Source: Atkinsonella hypoxylon (lineage: Eukaryota; Ascomycota; Sordariomycetes; Hypocreales; Clavicipitaceae). Taken from it: a DNA stretch of 64,000 nucleotides. The position numbers and the translations under genes were made by a program. Of the stretch, positions 21,587-34,087 are shown piece by piece (the first letter of the stretch is position 1; the number at the start of each line of letters is the position of its first letter). The stretch covers positions 1 through 64,000 of the forward strand of contig JFHB01000071.1 in NCBI GenBank assembly GCA_000729835.1, given 5' to 3'. The notes beneath the pieces are model-generated. The model was given only the letters and a program-made list of their open reading frames with translations. It did no database searches and was not told where the DNA came from.

Positions 21587-22902
21587 TCATACCCTGTCAT
21601 ACACACCCTGAACGCCTACTTCAAGCTGCAAGTCCTCTGGTGCTGCAAAAACCTGCTTGAAAACGGCCATCAGTCGCCGGAGAACATCTTCACCATTCTG
21701 GGCAATCTGGTAGTGTGTAACCAGACGTCCGCCTGACGTATTCAGACCAGCTTTCTTGCAAAGTTGGATGAATCTGTCATCACTGCATTGGGCAGACTCA
21801 AGGTCTATCCAACACATGTTTGTATGAACGGGGTGAACGAACGTGCCTCCCATGCCAATCCACAACGCTTCAACCTTCTTCGCAATATCGTGCGATGCTC
21901 TCAACCAACCATCACTTCCGTCGGGATTCTTGCCGAATGTCTCATCGACTGCCACCCTGCCACAAGCTGCGATGAAGCCCGGCTGCCTGGTACCCCCGCC
22001 AATCGATTTGCGAACCCATCGGGAATGCGTCAGCGTCTGCTTCGTACCAACCAGGACGCTCCCGACAGGAGCCCCGAGGCCTTTAGATAGGCACAGGCTT
22101 ACCGTATCAAAGTGAGCACAGAATTCTGGAAGCGTGCCTGCTCCGGCGGCGACAGCTTCCCACAAGCGAGCCCCATCACAATGCAATTTCAGACCGTGCT
22201 TTCGGGCAAACTCGGAGATGCGCTTGACCTCTGCCAAGGGCATGATCATACCGTTGAGTGTGTTCTCAAGACTGATTACGCGAGTTGGGCAAGCATGCAC
22301 GTCGGTGCTGAGCACAACGTTTCTCTGCACGTCTTCGAGGGTAAGGTGGATGCCGTTCTTGGGAACCACTGACCTGACTGTAGCTCCTGTGAACGTCGAA
22401 ACACTGGAGTAGATGGAATACTTTAGGTTAGTAGATCCAGGGAATCCTATGCTTCGAAAATCAACGAGAAACGAGCAATAGGAGAACGAACCCGCCAGCC
22501 TCATACTGGATTATATGTGCACGATGGTCGCACAGAACAGAATGAGGAGGCTGTGTGAGAAGACTCCGTAAAGCCAGCTGATTGCCCATTGTTCCAGAAA
22601 AGACAAAGAGACCGGCCTCTTTGCCTGCCAGCGCCGCAACATGAGCTTCGAGGTCCATGGTTGTCTCGTCCTCTTGGAAGACATCGTCCAGGAGGGTGCA
22701 GCTCTGGATGGCTGCCAGCATGGACGGCGTAGGCGTCGTCATTACATCGCCTGCCATCATCAAAGTTGGTCGTCATGTTTAGACAAGAAAAAGTTATCGA
22801 CACCAACTCACTCCGTAAGTCCAAAGACGAAGGACCTTTGGCTCCAACCCACGCATTGCGCACGCTTCCGTGGCTAGAAGGTTGATCAATGTCGATTTCC
22901 AT
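21587..22902 (-). CDS. gly1: Low-specificity L-threonine aldolase
   Basis: Exons 22902-22812, 22750-22492 and 22403-21587 encode 388 aa. The joins give D-L-R-S-D-V-M-T-T-P-T and Y-E-A-G-G-V-S-T-F-T-G-A-T, both conserved in the family. Intron 2 starts GTTCGT and has a CTACTAAC branch site. The fold-type I PLP enzyme shows the Lys in L-S-K-G-L-G-A-P-V-G-S (Schiff base), the D-G-A-R-L motif and H-R-A-H near residue 110. It cleaves threonine to glycine and acetaldehyde in the cytosol. I chose the ATG at 22902 because the longer frame upstream lacks an ATG; a mitochondrial leader is therefore not supported. Length is normal for the family. Confidence 0.93.
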
Positions 22903-25517
22903 GATGTGCCGCGTGGAGAAAAGTCTCAACTTGAAAGGCGTGTTGAGCCGTAAGAAAGGGAACAGAGTCGCCGGCACAGCCTCTAGGAACGTATTTGAAG
23001 CTGTAACGCCAGGCAAGCTGACACGACCGACGCCGCAATATATGCCTCGCGGCCGAATGCCCAATTGCAAGGTGATCTGGAACCAAGTCTTAGCTCATCA
23101 ATTGCGTGAGTACCCCGAGATAACTGCTTGCCACCGGCTGCCCACCGGCCAAATCTAGAATCAGAGGGTGCCAGCCATGCATGGCAAGGGCGTGCTGCAT
23201 CATACCGGTATTAGGATACCATTAAAAAGAGTGCTCAGGTAAGAGAGCAGTTGTTGAATTTTCGATGGATTAGTCTTGGCGTGATAGGGCTTGAAATGAC
23301 CACTCCGGCGGCGGAGGAACTGCCAAAAATCAAGACGATAAATCCAATCTCAGGTTCAGTTGAACCTGTGTGGGGTTGGTCCCGTCTTCGCCCTATGTCT
23401 ATGTACCCTATGTACCTAGGTAGGCACCTACCTGCCTGGTAGTCAATCCATCCGTACCTAGGTAGGTACATATATCCCGTCTCTATTCCATATCCTCTGA
23501 TGATGATTGCAGACAATAACCAAGTCATATTATTGCAATCCTGGCGCAAGTAAGAAAATGCTTGGAATACCTACCTGCCTGGAAGTAAGTCCCTGTCACT
23601 AGACGATCGAGCACTCAATAGCTTGTCCTCTGCATACCATATACCATCATCGACAGGACCAGGACAGGGGTCTGAAGAGGTCTCCGAAGTACGAAATACA
23701 TGGCGGGGCAGAGTATGTACATGAGTGCCTACGGAATAAACACGCAGCAACAACTATAATGTCTATGCGGAGGTATCACGTCCGTTTTGGGTTTAGTTGC
23801 TGCTGCGTGTTCAAACATCCGTTGCTGCGTGTTTTACGTACTAACTAGAGTACGGAATACATGGCTGGCACCTTCTTGGACCCATGGTGGCGCATGCACT
23901 CAAATGCTCCCTCCACATTAATAGAATACTGCTTGGCTTGTACTGTATCGCATCGCTCTGAGAATTCAAAGGCAAATGTAGAATCAAGACGAAGGAGGAA
24001 CGGAGGAGGAGAAATATAGAAGGACGGGATAGTAGGGAAAAAATGTGAATACAATAAAAGAAATGGCGAGCCTCAAAGCATGACGTGCGCATGGTACGAC
24101 GCAGACATGGCCTTTGGCATCTGTTGTTGTCGCCGTCGTGCGGGCAGGAGCTCCTCAAGCTCCTGCAGTGATGAGTTGGCCAACGCATCAAAGTGGCCCG
24201 TGTGCAGCGACAACACAGCACCACGCAGCACCACGCAGCACCACGCAGCACCACGCAGCATCGTGCAGCCAATAGCATCAGCGCTGGTCCGCCGGTCGTC
24301 TCCCTCTTCTCCGGACTAGCAAAGCTATAAGATTCGGACGACGATTCGCTCGCTCTTTCCTGTCTAATCTCATGAACTAGACTCGCCCGCTCTCTGAGCT
24401 CACTTCTTTTCCTTTTCTTTCCTTCCTGCATCCTTCTCTTTCTTCCTCTTGTCTTCTCTTCTCTTTTCTTCTTCCGTTGTTTCTGTCTGAGCCCTTTCAT
24501 GCCATGAGGGACTCACTGCGCCATGAAGACTATGTCTTCCCCTTTTGCGACAACTATCCACATACCTACGGAGTATAGCTTGGTTGATTGTCGTCGCCGC
24601 ACCCCACATCCACCTATCTAGCTACCTCGGTAGAAAGGGGCCATGAAATCTCACACCCTTCGACTCAACAATGCAGTACACATGAGAGCCAAATGGACCA
24701 AAAGCGTTGGATGACCCAAACTGAGTTTCATTATACGAAAGCACCATTGGCGTAGCCCTTATTCCTGTCAAGACCTTCCCATGTTGGAGTCACACGCAGG
24801 AGCTACTGGCAAAGGGACGCCACCAAACCGTTTTCGTCACCAGCTATCTTCTACTACCGTATACGACGCCTTCCTGTGTGTTGAATACATTCAGCGAGAC
24901 CTTTAAAAATAGTATGCCATCGATGAGGAGACATGACACAAATAATGCAAACGAAGAAGAGACACAAGACAAAACGAATTATAAATCTCAAAACAACAGC
25001 CCGACAATCATCGTTGGGCAAATGGACGTATGCCGCGTGGCCCAAGCCCCCTGTTGATATCTACTCCCGCTCGATAATGTTTCGCTGTGCCTTCCGATAA
25101 CTATGGATAAGCCGAAAATACCAAAAGTCAGGCCCAAGCGCTAAAAATTACGTGCTACCGGACAACCTAAATTCATGAACTCATTAAGAAGGAGCGGAGT
25201 TTTGTGCTGTTTGTTTGTAAAGGAGATGGAAGTAAATATCGCAAGCATCGGAAAGGCGATTTTCCGCAATCCCACCAGTCGCCAGGATTACGAGCACTCT
25301 ATCATCATGCCCGGTATCGTGACGCAGCGCCAACACACGAGGGCCGTGTCAAGAGCCCGAAAGAGGGTATCGCAAATTTGTCGTTTGTCGTTACCAGTCA
25401 TAATTGTCGTCAAAAGTTCATTTCATTCAGCGTCAACCCGCCCCTCCCCTCGCTCCCCCTTCCGCCCCTCTCCCAAACACGCACGCACGCACACACAGGT
25501 CGAAACAAACCGACCTG
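22903..25517. other. 2.6-kb spacer without a recognisable gene
   Basis: It contains TACCTAGGTA-type tracts at about 23404-23475, three ACACGCAGCAAC-type motifs near 23740-23835, a CAGCACCACG tandem at about 24212-24262, a long CT-rich stretch at about 24405-24475, and ACGCACGC repeats near 25480. Apparent ORFs in the CT/GA-rich part are compositional. Confidence 0.55.
24212..24262. repeat. 10-bp tandem repeat (CAGCACCACG)
   Basis: About five copies of a CAGCACCACG unit lie head to tail, the last ones degenerate. No gene overlaps it. Confidence 0.75.
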
Positions 25518-26409
25518 TCATCGGCTGGCCCATTTCACTAGAAACTGCACGACAGCATCAAGATTAGTCTCTTCCTTGGCACTTATGCCATAGCAACACA
25601 CTTCGCGGCCTTGGATCGACTTCAGATCCAGCTCGTCGATTAACTCGTCAACAGAAAGCTTCTGAGGTAGATCAGACTTATTCCCTAACACGAGGAGAGG
25701 GATGCCAGTCAGAGTTTGATGGCTCATCAAAGAATGAAGCTCTTCTTTGGCCTGAGGGATGAGATCTACGTCGGCGATGTCTACAATAAAGACGATAGCA
25801 TTGACGCCACGGCAATATCTCTCCCACATGGTCCGAAATCTGGGTTGGCCACCTATATCCCAGCATTTCAACGAGACGTGGCCTTGCTGCACACGCTTCA
25901 TATTAAAGCCAACGGTCGGTATCGAGCTGTACGACGCACCCAGTTAGCAAACACTCCTCTCGAAGATGAAACCTTGACAGGCACGTTAATGCAAGTGATC
26001 CAGTGACTGCGAACCGAGGTTTCTATTACATCGATTCAGCCGGCAAGCGGGCGGAATACAACTCACTCGAGAGTAAATTCACCGCCCTGTGAGAGACTTA
26101 TGTTAGCCAGCAGGAACAGAAGTGGAGAGGATGCCAGGCGTCGAAAGACTTACAGCAAGAACTCTAAGTAGCGAAGTTTTGCCAGCATTCTGCAAACCAA
26201 CGAGTGTGACCTCCATTTCCATCGCCCTACAGCCGTCGTCATTGTCAGCGCTCATTGCGCATCATAAATAGCTTGTTTCAACATAGCAAGCTGAGAATGA
26301 TAGCCACATTGCATATAACACCGCTACGGCGCTGTGGCTAGACCAAGGATCGAACTTACCAGAACGTCCGCAACAACCAGTCATACACCTTTTTGAATAT
26401 GCCAGCCAT
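25518..26409 (-). CDS. arl8: ARL8-like small GTPase of the lysosome/vacuole
   Basis: Four exons, 26409-26360, 26226-26154, 26086-26067 and 25926-25518, encode 183 aa; exon 3 is only 20 nt. The N-terminus M-A-G-I-F-K-K-V-Y-D-W-L-L is the Arl8 amphipathic helix, with Ala rather than Gly at position 2, so it is not myristoylated. Nucleotide-binding motifs are in order: G-L-Q-N-A-G-K-T (P-loop), P-T-V-G-F-N-M (switch I Thr), W-D-I-G-G-Q (switch II with the Gln), N-K-S-D, and S-A-K. In other eukaryotes Arl8 recruits kinesin and tethering factors to lysosomes; in filamentous fungi it is expected to act in vacuole and late-endosome traffic, an inference from family. Length matches animal Arl8 (186 aa). 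Confidence 0.93.
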
Positions 26410-28362
26410 GTTAGCCTGCGGATATACGTATTTCCAGATATCTGCTTTGACGAGAAGATGGCAATGACAATAATCAAGTCCGATGGGAACGTCTGGGGAA
26501 GCTCCGCCGAACGGGTCATAGACCAGGGAAGCCGCGAACGAGATGGTTGAGTGACTCGCAGTCCTGGAAATCCTCGACGGGAAAGAGAAGATGAAGATGA
26601 TCGCATAAAACGAAATTTTGAGGAAACTGAGACGGGGAGGTAGTAGATGCGCAGCGCACAGAGACGGCGGTCCGGTCGAAGGAAATCAAAAATGAGGTCG
26701 GCTGGTGGGAAGGTGGGGCTTTGGATCAGAGCAGCGGGAAGGTGTCTCTTGTTGCTGAGCTCGATGATTTTGGATGGTAGCAAGGTTCAGAACAGTCGGG
26801 TACGCGAAAGCATCAACCTGTAGGTACGCGCTGTGGTATGGAGAGAAAGGGGGATGGCGCATCGACAGAGGGAGCAGGCAGCATTGGAGGCACGAGAAGG
26901 ATGCCGTGGGGGTTGATGCAGGCCGCAGGACGCAAGTCGAGACAAGAACATCTGGAGGAGCAAGAGCAGAGCAGAGCAGAGCAAGCTGCGGCGACGAGTA
27001 TGAGCATGAGCAGGTGGACCCCCACATCAGACGGGACGGCGGGCACCAACGAAGCTAGGTCAGGGTACCTAACGTACCCAGGTACCTTGCGACGGCTAAA
27101 AGAAAGCGTGCAGTGACCAAGGTACCTGCCTAGGTTGGTAGGTTGGTAGTTCTGCTCTAGAACATTGCGCACCCGTCCGCCGACACCTGCACTGCACCTG
27201 CCCTGCACCTACCCTGCACTGCTATAGGCCTGGCTGCCCGCCTGCCCGTCTGCTGAGCGGGTCCTGGCCGTTGTCAGGACTCAGGACCTGCCTTCCAAGG
27301 CTGTGAATATTATCCGGGGTGTGAGTTGTGTGAGTTGTGTGAGAGTGTGAGAGTGCGCGACATGAGTGTGTGAACGAAAACGTGACTGAATGTGACTGTG
27401 ACTGTGGATGTGCAAACATCGAATGCCAGTCCATGCGCCTATCAAGTCACAAGACAGGCCAGGACCCCTTGGATCCCCACCATCCACGACCATCCACAGA
27501 CCATCCCCTACATGCCCGATGAATCGCTCTCGTCTGCGCTAGCGTTCCATCCGCCTTCCGAAGCAGCAAGGAGACGGCGATCAACGAAAAACCAACCGTG
27601 GTCCAATCTCGAATCCAATCTACAAGCCTTGCACCGAGCGGACCTTCTCTTTTTGGGCACCCTGCATTTTCTTTCTTTCTTTTTTTTTAAATAAAAAAAA
27701 TAAAAAAAATAAAACTGCATCAGCTTTATTTCCCATTTGCCGGGCGGACACGAGCCGCGATGTACACCACATGACATGACAGGCTGCAACCCCGCGATGC
27801 ATAGTGCTTGCGGGAAAGCCGCATTGATTGCTCCGACGCCAGACTAGCAAAGCGCAGCACAGCCGTGGATGGGCAAAATTGCATTTTGGTTTCCAAAAAA
27901 AAAAAAAAAAAAAAAAAGGGATGCAGGAGGGTTGGATCTACGTCGTTAGGGCGGATGACGTAGGCGTGCCCTACGCGCGCGGCTCTGACGCCCGAATCCA
28001 CCATGGAACTGGTATTTGCATGCAACTTCTGTTGGCTTACGTAGGTCAGGTTACGGCCAACAGGGACCCTGGTGTTCTGCGGATACCCCTGACTATGCTA
28101 TGCCGATGCCGATTTCACGGCGTGCTTGGGTCATGGAAGGTACATTGGCAAACTGAAAATCTGATTGCAGTGCATGTTATTATGTGCCCAGACCGATGCC
28201 GACTAATATGTAGAAACGCTATTGTTCAATCAAATGTTCAAGCCCGCTGCTTTACTCTCCATATCTCAAAAATAGAAAAAGACAATCCCGCTTTTGTGAC
28301 CTGAAGCAAATGTGACACCAACATACTGTTTGATATTTTGTGCAAATATATTATATCCCAGA
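26410..28362. other. Spacer upstream of arl8
   Basis: The 1.95 kb hold no recognisable gene. It has TACC/GGTACC-rich sequence at about 27061-27150, CACCTGC-type repeats near 27185-27220, GTGAGTTGT repeats near 27320-27345, an A/T block at 27682-27714 and poly-A at about 27895-27917. Confidence 0.55.
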
Positions 28363-31063
28363 CTAGAAACTGAATAGCCCGCTCCTCCTTTTTCCAAAGG
28401 GGTAAATCACCATGGCGCTCATAAACAATCCCACCGCAATGCCAATCGCAATCTGAATCATGCTCGCCGCCACATTAAACACAACCGTGTTCAGAGGCTC
28501 CTCTTGATTAAACTGCACAGTGCTTGTCCCATTGATAATTGAAGACGAATTGGTCAGCTGGTTCGCTGTGCGCAGTCCGCTCACCAGGCCGCCGGTCGAC
28601 GCCAGACCACCGGGGACTTGGGTAAAGATGGCTGGAATCAAGGTCGCAGCCGCGACGCCGTGACGTAGTCTCGAGTAGAGATTCGCCAGGATGCCGACAG
28701 ACAGGGCACCTAGCGTGTTGGCGATCTGGGGACTTGCCTCAAATTTAAGGCCGCTGAAGAAGTTGACAATGTATCCTGCGAAAGCGATGATCACCATGAC
28801 GGGCATCTGGTGCCATTTTGCCTGGTACAAGATCGAAATGCAGAGCACAAAGGCAGGGACAAAAATGAAGCCGTACAGAGACGGAATCGGATTTGAGCAT
28901 GTCGTGGTAGACGTGGCCTTGTTGTCAAAGAGGCCGTACAGAGAGGCACCCACGGTGATGCCGAAGCCAAGAAGGAGGGAGTAGATGATGGCGTATACGA
29001 TGCGGACGGAACCGGGGACAATGGCACGAGACTGTAGTTCTAGTGCAGAGCATACTATGAGGGAGAGCATGTCAATATTCCACGTCTCAGGAGGGTCAGT
29101 AGACCAAGATGGAGCATAGAACCATTTGGAGAGAATGATTCGCAGCTCAAGGTGGGAGAGGGAACTCACACACTGAATATCCAGGAAGCAGCATCACAAT
29201 GCCGCTTTGCGCCAGTGCCGAAAAGCAAAATAGCTCTCCCCCCTTTATACTGCCAAAGGCGCGCGCCAAGAAGCTGACGACAATCGTGGCCGTTACCTCA
29301 AAAACATTGTTGTACATGTTGGACTTGGGCGCCACAATCAGCTGCAGCAAGCCGACGAGACAACCGAAACAGAATATAAGCGGCAAATCGATGAGTCTTG
29401 CGGAAAAGGAAAACGGTGCGCACGTTGCACTGGTGAGACCAAAGACGAGAACGCGAATCCAAGCACCAAACTTTTGTCTGGAGCTCATGAGCTCGTCGAG
29501 TAAGCTAATGCCTTCATCCACTCCTATCACATCGTGCATTACTTCCTTATATATGTGATGCACATCCTTGAGTTTGCCCAGATCAATTCCCTGAGTGGTG
29601 CGTACGATACGAACCTCAGTCGTATGGGTAGACCGGTCATCAAAGGAGATAAGCATACAGCCGGGCAGGTACAGGAACTGACCTTCTATTTCCAACACTC
29701 GCGCCGTCATACTGAGGTACTCCTCCAACCGATGGGTTGGGGCACCATAGAGCATGAGTGCTCGGCATAGTTTGATGATGTAATCTTGACGGGAGAGGAT
29801 TTCTGCAATGTGAACGGTGATTCGCGTTTCTTCCTTACGCCAGTAGGAACTCAGTCGGCTGCTGCTGCTTCGTCCCTTTGCAACGGGACGTTTCTTGCCT
29901 GGGCTCTTAGGTTCTGATGCCGACTGTTTTGGATTGGCAAGTCTGGTGGAAGCTTCGATTAGGTTGGCCAGCGTATCCTGAGAGCGATTCTGCTCATACC
30001 ATTTCTTGCGAGAGTGAGTTGGACTGGATGTGCCCGATTCTACAGCGGGTGGTGTAAGTCCTCCAGCTGTGGAAGAGCTCCAACGACGACTTTGACCTGA
30101 TCCGATCACGCCAGGGTCGGAGGGCTTGTAGAGCTTCAGGAGCTGGGAAAGCACGCTTCCTCGATATTCTTGCGGAGGAGGTACTTCATATACACCGTCC
30201 CATATACCTCCGTTCACGTTGCTCGGGGTAACCTTGGCAGCGCTGGTGACTGCTTCTTCATCCATAGAGAAGTTATTGGTTGCGTTCGACCCAAACCTTG
30301 GACCTGCAGTATGGGCTCTAACAAGGTGAAAAGCTTCTTCTTTAACTTTAGCCGTCTCAGTCTTGTTGTCTGGCGTTTGGTTCTTGCTTCCATTGGCATT
30401 ATCTGCTGCAGGCTTTTCCGAGGTCACATTTCGTGGAGAAATATCAAAATCACCCGGAAGAGGATCCCTGTCGCTATTGGTAGTCGTAGCATAAGATTCC
30501 ATGGACGCCCGAGACCCAGTCGGTGAATTTCTAAGTACCTTAGCAGCCATCTGCTGTGCCCTCTCCTGAGCAGCTACAGCGGAGATTGCCTTTGACGTAT
30601 CTGAGTCCAAATCTATACCCAACTCCTTGGCAGTCTTGATCGATCCGGAAGAATTGCCCCGCAAGATTGAGGGCCGGAGTTTTGGAGAAGGTGTATCTCG
30701 TCGTTCTAGCACCCTTGCAGGGGCAGGGGCATCTGAACTGGTCACCGGAGGCTTTGTAGCCGCAGCGCTGCTGTTGAACCTAACACGACCTTTTTCTCGT
30801 TTGACTGTTGCGGCGGCGGCGGCGGCGGAATCATCGCCAGCAGGTGGAGTGATGGACTCGCCAATCGGAGGAGGACTCGACTTAGGACTCGGGGATCCTA
30901 CGAACGAAGCTCGAGTAAAAGCTTTGCTGGTGTCATCTTCCTGCATATTTGAACCGTTGGGATCTTGCTGCTGGTGCTCAACGTCATATTGTACAGCCGG
31001 ACCTGGAACATAACCAGTATCAGATCCCGGCTCGCCCTTTACAGACTTTGGAGACGATGCCAT
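28363..31063 (-). CDS. ThrE/DUF1212 multi-pass membrane protein (Prm10-like)
   Basis: Exons 31063-29170 and 29054-28363 encode 861 aa. The intron ends GTGAGT and CATAG and the join reads L-P-G-Y-S-V-L-C-S-A-L-E-L, conserved in the family. Residues 1 to about 415 are polar and disordered. The ThrE domain begins at about R-Q-D-Y-I-I-K-L-C-R-A-L-M-L-Y-G-A-P-T-H-R-L and is followed by two blocks of about five membrane helices each, split by the intron position. Bacterial ThrE exports threonine and serine; the yeast homologue Prm10 is pheromone-induced, with no proven transport substrate. The start is the first ATG in frame; the upstream extension has only non-ATG codons. A short N-terminal exon further upstream cannot be excluded. 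Confidence 0.85.
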
Positions 31064-34000
31064 TGGCACAGATTTGCATGAGTCGTTCGGCTCCAGCCTT
31101 CCCTTGCCGTAGCAAACAAAGCGTGGAGGCTGAGACAAGCAGCACGGCTATGTGCGAGAACGACGGGAGGGAAAACAAAGAGATCCACAAGAAAGGAAGA
31201 TCCTGGTTCAGAGGATGAGTTGTTGAAAAGTATCGTGTCTTGGTGTAGGCGTCAACAACGGATACAGCCAGAATTCCAAAACTTTCGAAATGCTGGGCGT
31301 AACTTGGAGTCGTTTACCAAGCTTCTTGGTCCCTTGCAGCCGACAAGCTCTTGTTTCCACTCAGCAGGAATGGCTATTAAAGTGATCAATATTGGGCAGG
31401 ACCTGGGTCATGTCTGAGCAAGGTGCGTTGGGTGAATGAATATATTATGATTGTGGGAACGAGGACTGTCTCTCACAGGAACGCTTGGAGATTGAATTAT
31501 ATGGATTTCGTCCCAAGCTCTGAACTTCTTGTGTTTGGGCGCCCCTCTTGACTCTCCCCACGATAACGGACCACGCATGCACGCATGTATTTGTAAGGGG
31601 AGCACCGGTGATGGGTCCCAGAGCCAGGAGGCAGGTCGGTATATAGATAGGTACGTAGCGTATGCACCGTATTACAATAACACTCAGTGACGGTACGGTA
31701 AGATCTAGATCTCGAATGCTGGTTATTATGGAGCATGCTGGCTGTGCTTGAGCAATCTGTCTCGTCAGCTCGGATTCCTCGAGCGCGGCAGCTGCCGGCC
31801 ATCAAAACGAGTCATTCGGCTGGTGATTGTTACTGCTTCCAAGCCCACTGGTCCCGATACCCATTCTCAACCGCATGAAGAATGTGACATCAAGATGATT
31901 CGGGGTCTTGCTTTGACGCCTCGCTCAGTATAGTACGGGCGGATTACATGCCTCATGGCTCATGGCACATTGCAAGCGTCCTCGGGAAAAGCCATAAGCC
32001 ATGACATGAGCTAAGCAGCATGTGATGAGGCGATGGCGGAAGAAGTGGTGATTATGAAAAATGGCAAACAACCTGGGAAGAAAGGGGGGCCCGGATGAAC
32101 AAGTGCCAGGCGTGTTCCAAAATTCTTCAAGGAAACGGCCCAAGGGCGGTTTGTGGGCTTGTGGGTTGGTGCCTTGTTGGTGTGGAAAAAAAGGTAAAAC
32201 ACGTAATGAGTAATGAAAATCAGCCGCTTCGTCCCATAGTTCCTTGTCGAGTCGAGTCTGGTCATCCTTGACCTCCTGGACCGCGCCCCACTTAATTATG
32301 CTAAATTTTTTTCAAACCTTTTTCTCCCACCAGCGCCACCACCTGGGCCGCCAGTTCTTGTCCAACTTACTACTACGACGGCCGACTGACGACACGCCAG
32401 ACACCTAATAATATGACATCCATACATAATAATACTACATATTACGTACACCACTCCTTTGCGTCAGGTCTGCCGTCCGTTGAAGCCACCGATGCCGAAT
32501 GGCCCGCTTCATCAGTTGCATGCCCCATAGTGAACCAAACGTCACCTGTTGTTCCATCCTGTCATACGCAAGGTTCGAGGCTACGAAGAAACTTCCCGGG
32601 AAATGCTGTTTTTGAAGCCTGGCTCGATGCTGAAAGCTATAACTAATCTAATATCTAGACGGGACTACGTCGGCATCACGGTCCCTTCTTCCCTAGTTTA
32701 GCGCTATTCGACAAGAAAAGGCCACATGAGCATTTACTACCTAGGTATCCAATATGGTTCAACCACATAATCACATCGCATCTCGCATCACCTATCTAGC
32801 TAGACATTGCTTTCGCTGCCTCTTGCATTGCAACGAGAGCCACGTGCGTTTCTAGGGTGCGTCAAGCGAGTAGTCTTGGCTCTTCTCCTCTGTACGGACG
32901 CACCGACGTTGAAACATCGTGACTATTACACGGGGCGAGCCACAAAAAAATAGGCACTGTGTATGCTAGTCTCGAGCCAAAGCTCCGCTTGATCCCAGAG
33001 AGGAAACCACCATGCAAACAACACGTCCGACTGCGGCGAGGTGCTCCAGTTTGCGCAACTTTAAAATCTCAACTGCCTGTCTTGTTTGCTTTGAGGTGTT
33101 AGTGTTAGGCGCCTCGTGTCCGGCAAAGGGGGCAAGGAGGCAATAAATCTTCTACGGTATTATGACGAGCTACTGTCTATCCAGATGCTAGACTAGATCC
33201 CAGGATTGATCTATCCAGATGAGATATAGTGATACAATACTGACTGCGACTGCCGATGCTACAGCGACGTGTAGATGTGCGTGCACCTGTGGTATGTATA
33301 TTCTTGGTCCATGCCGCATCGCCAAGACTTTGATATCGATGTGTCGTGATGCCATTCCTCTTTAACTGGGACTTGAAAGTTTATACATGCATTGCCGCTC
33401 AAATTCTAATTGTATGTTCCTCGGGAGTCAGCGGTAATATGAGAGAGACATTGGTTACATGACACGATTGGGCATCATTTTGCAACTCAAGAGGCTAGCA
33501 TGACTTACATGATCGGTTCCCTTGTAGCACGTCATGGCTATGCATGTCTGTTAGATGTCGTCCATATTTCATGTAGCCGTTTGAATAGAAAGATTTCTCA
33601 GATCATAGCGATTTGGTATAAATGACTGTCATGGTTTCACATGATGTTGTAAGCAAGCAGGCACGGTCCACCATCCACAATGCAAGGTACCGATGTGTAA
33701 TGTATTCCGTAAAGTCGAGGCTTAACTACCTAGGTAGGTATAGATTCCCCACAGTTGATGTTATCAGTATCCAATAATGCACGTGATAGCTGTTATCGAC
33801 AACCTTATTTTTTTCTGTGTGAGCGATAAGCCTTGCCTGCACACGGTTGGTGGGCAGCTGGCGGAAATTTTATAGTTGTGGCCTCCTCAACTTCTGTTGC
33901 TTGCGGCCAACCAGATATTGAATAACCGTTTGTCGGGCGCAAAGGCGCAATTCTACTTTTGTGTCTCATTTACAGAGTCTGTTGTCACCTATATTAAGCG

Positions 34001-34087
34001 GCCCAGCAGGAAGTGGATGATAAGCTCCGGCAGATACTTTTTTTGTGATTATTCAACGCAGTTCGCTGCTGCGTTCCATAAGCCGTT
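31064..34087. other. 3-kb divergent promoter region
   Basis: It separates the divergently transcribed ThrE-like gene and the Pol I subunit gene. No gene was recognised. TACCTAGGTA-type motifs occur at about 32740 and 33727-33740. Confidence 0.5.

Noticed and set aside
21182..21736. 184-codon plus-strand ORF antisense to the tyrosinase-aldolase gap
   Set aside because: It overlaps the aldolase 3' end, has no motif and shows no intron or start context of its own.
22812..23070. Longer mitochondrial-targeted form of the threonine aldolase
   Set aside because: The in-frame extension is Arg-rich and looks like a presequence, but it starts at TTG and has no ATG upstream of 22902.
23841..24500. 219-codon minus-strand ORF
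   Set aside because: Made of Lys/Arg/Glu runs from a CT-rich tract plus a Cys-rich part from the CAGCACCACG repeat; it has no family features.
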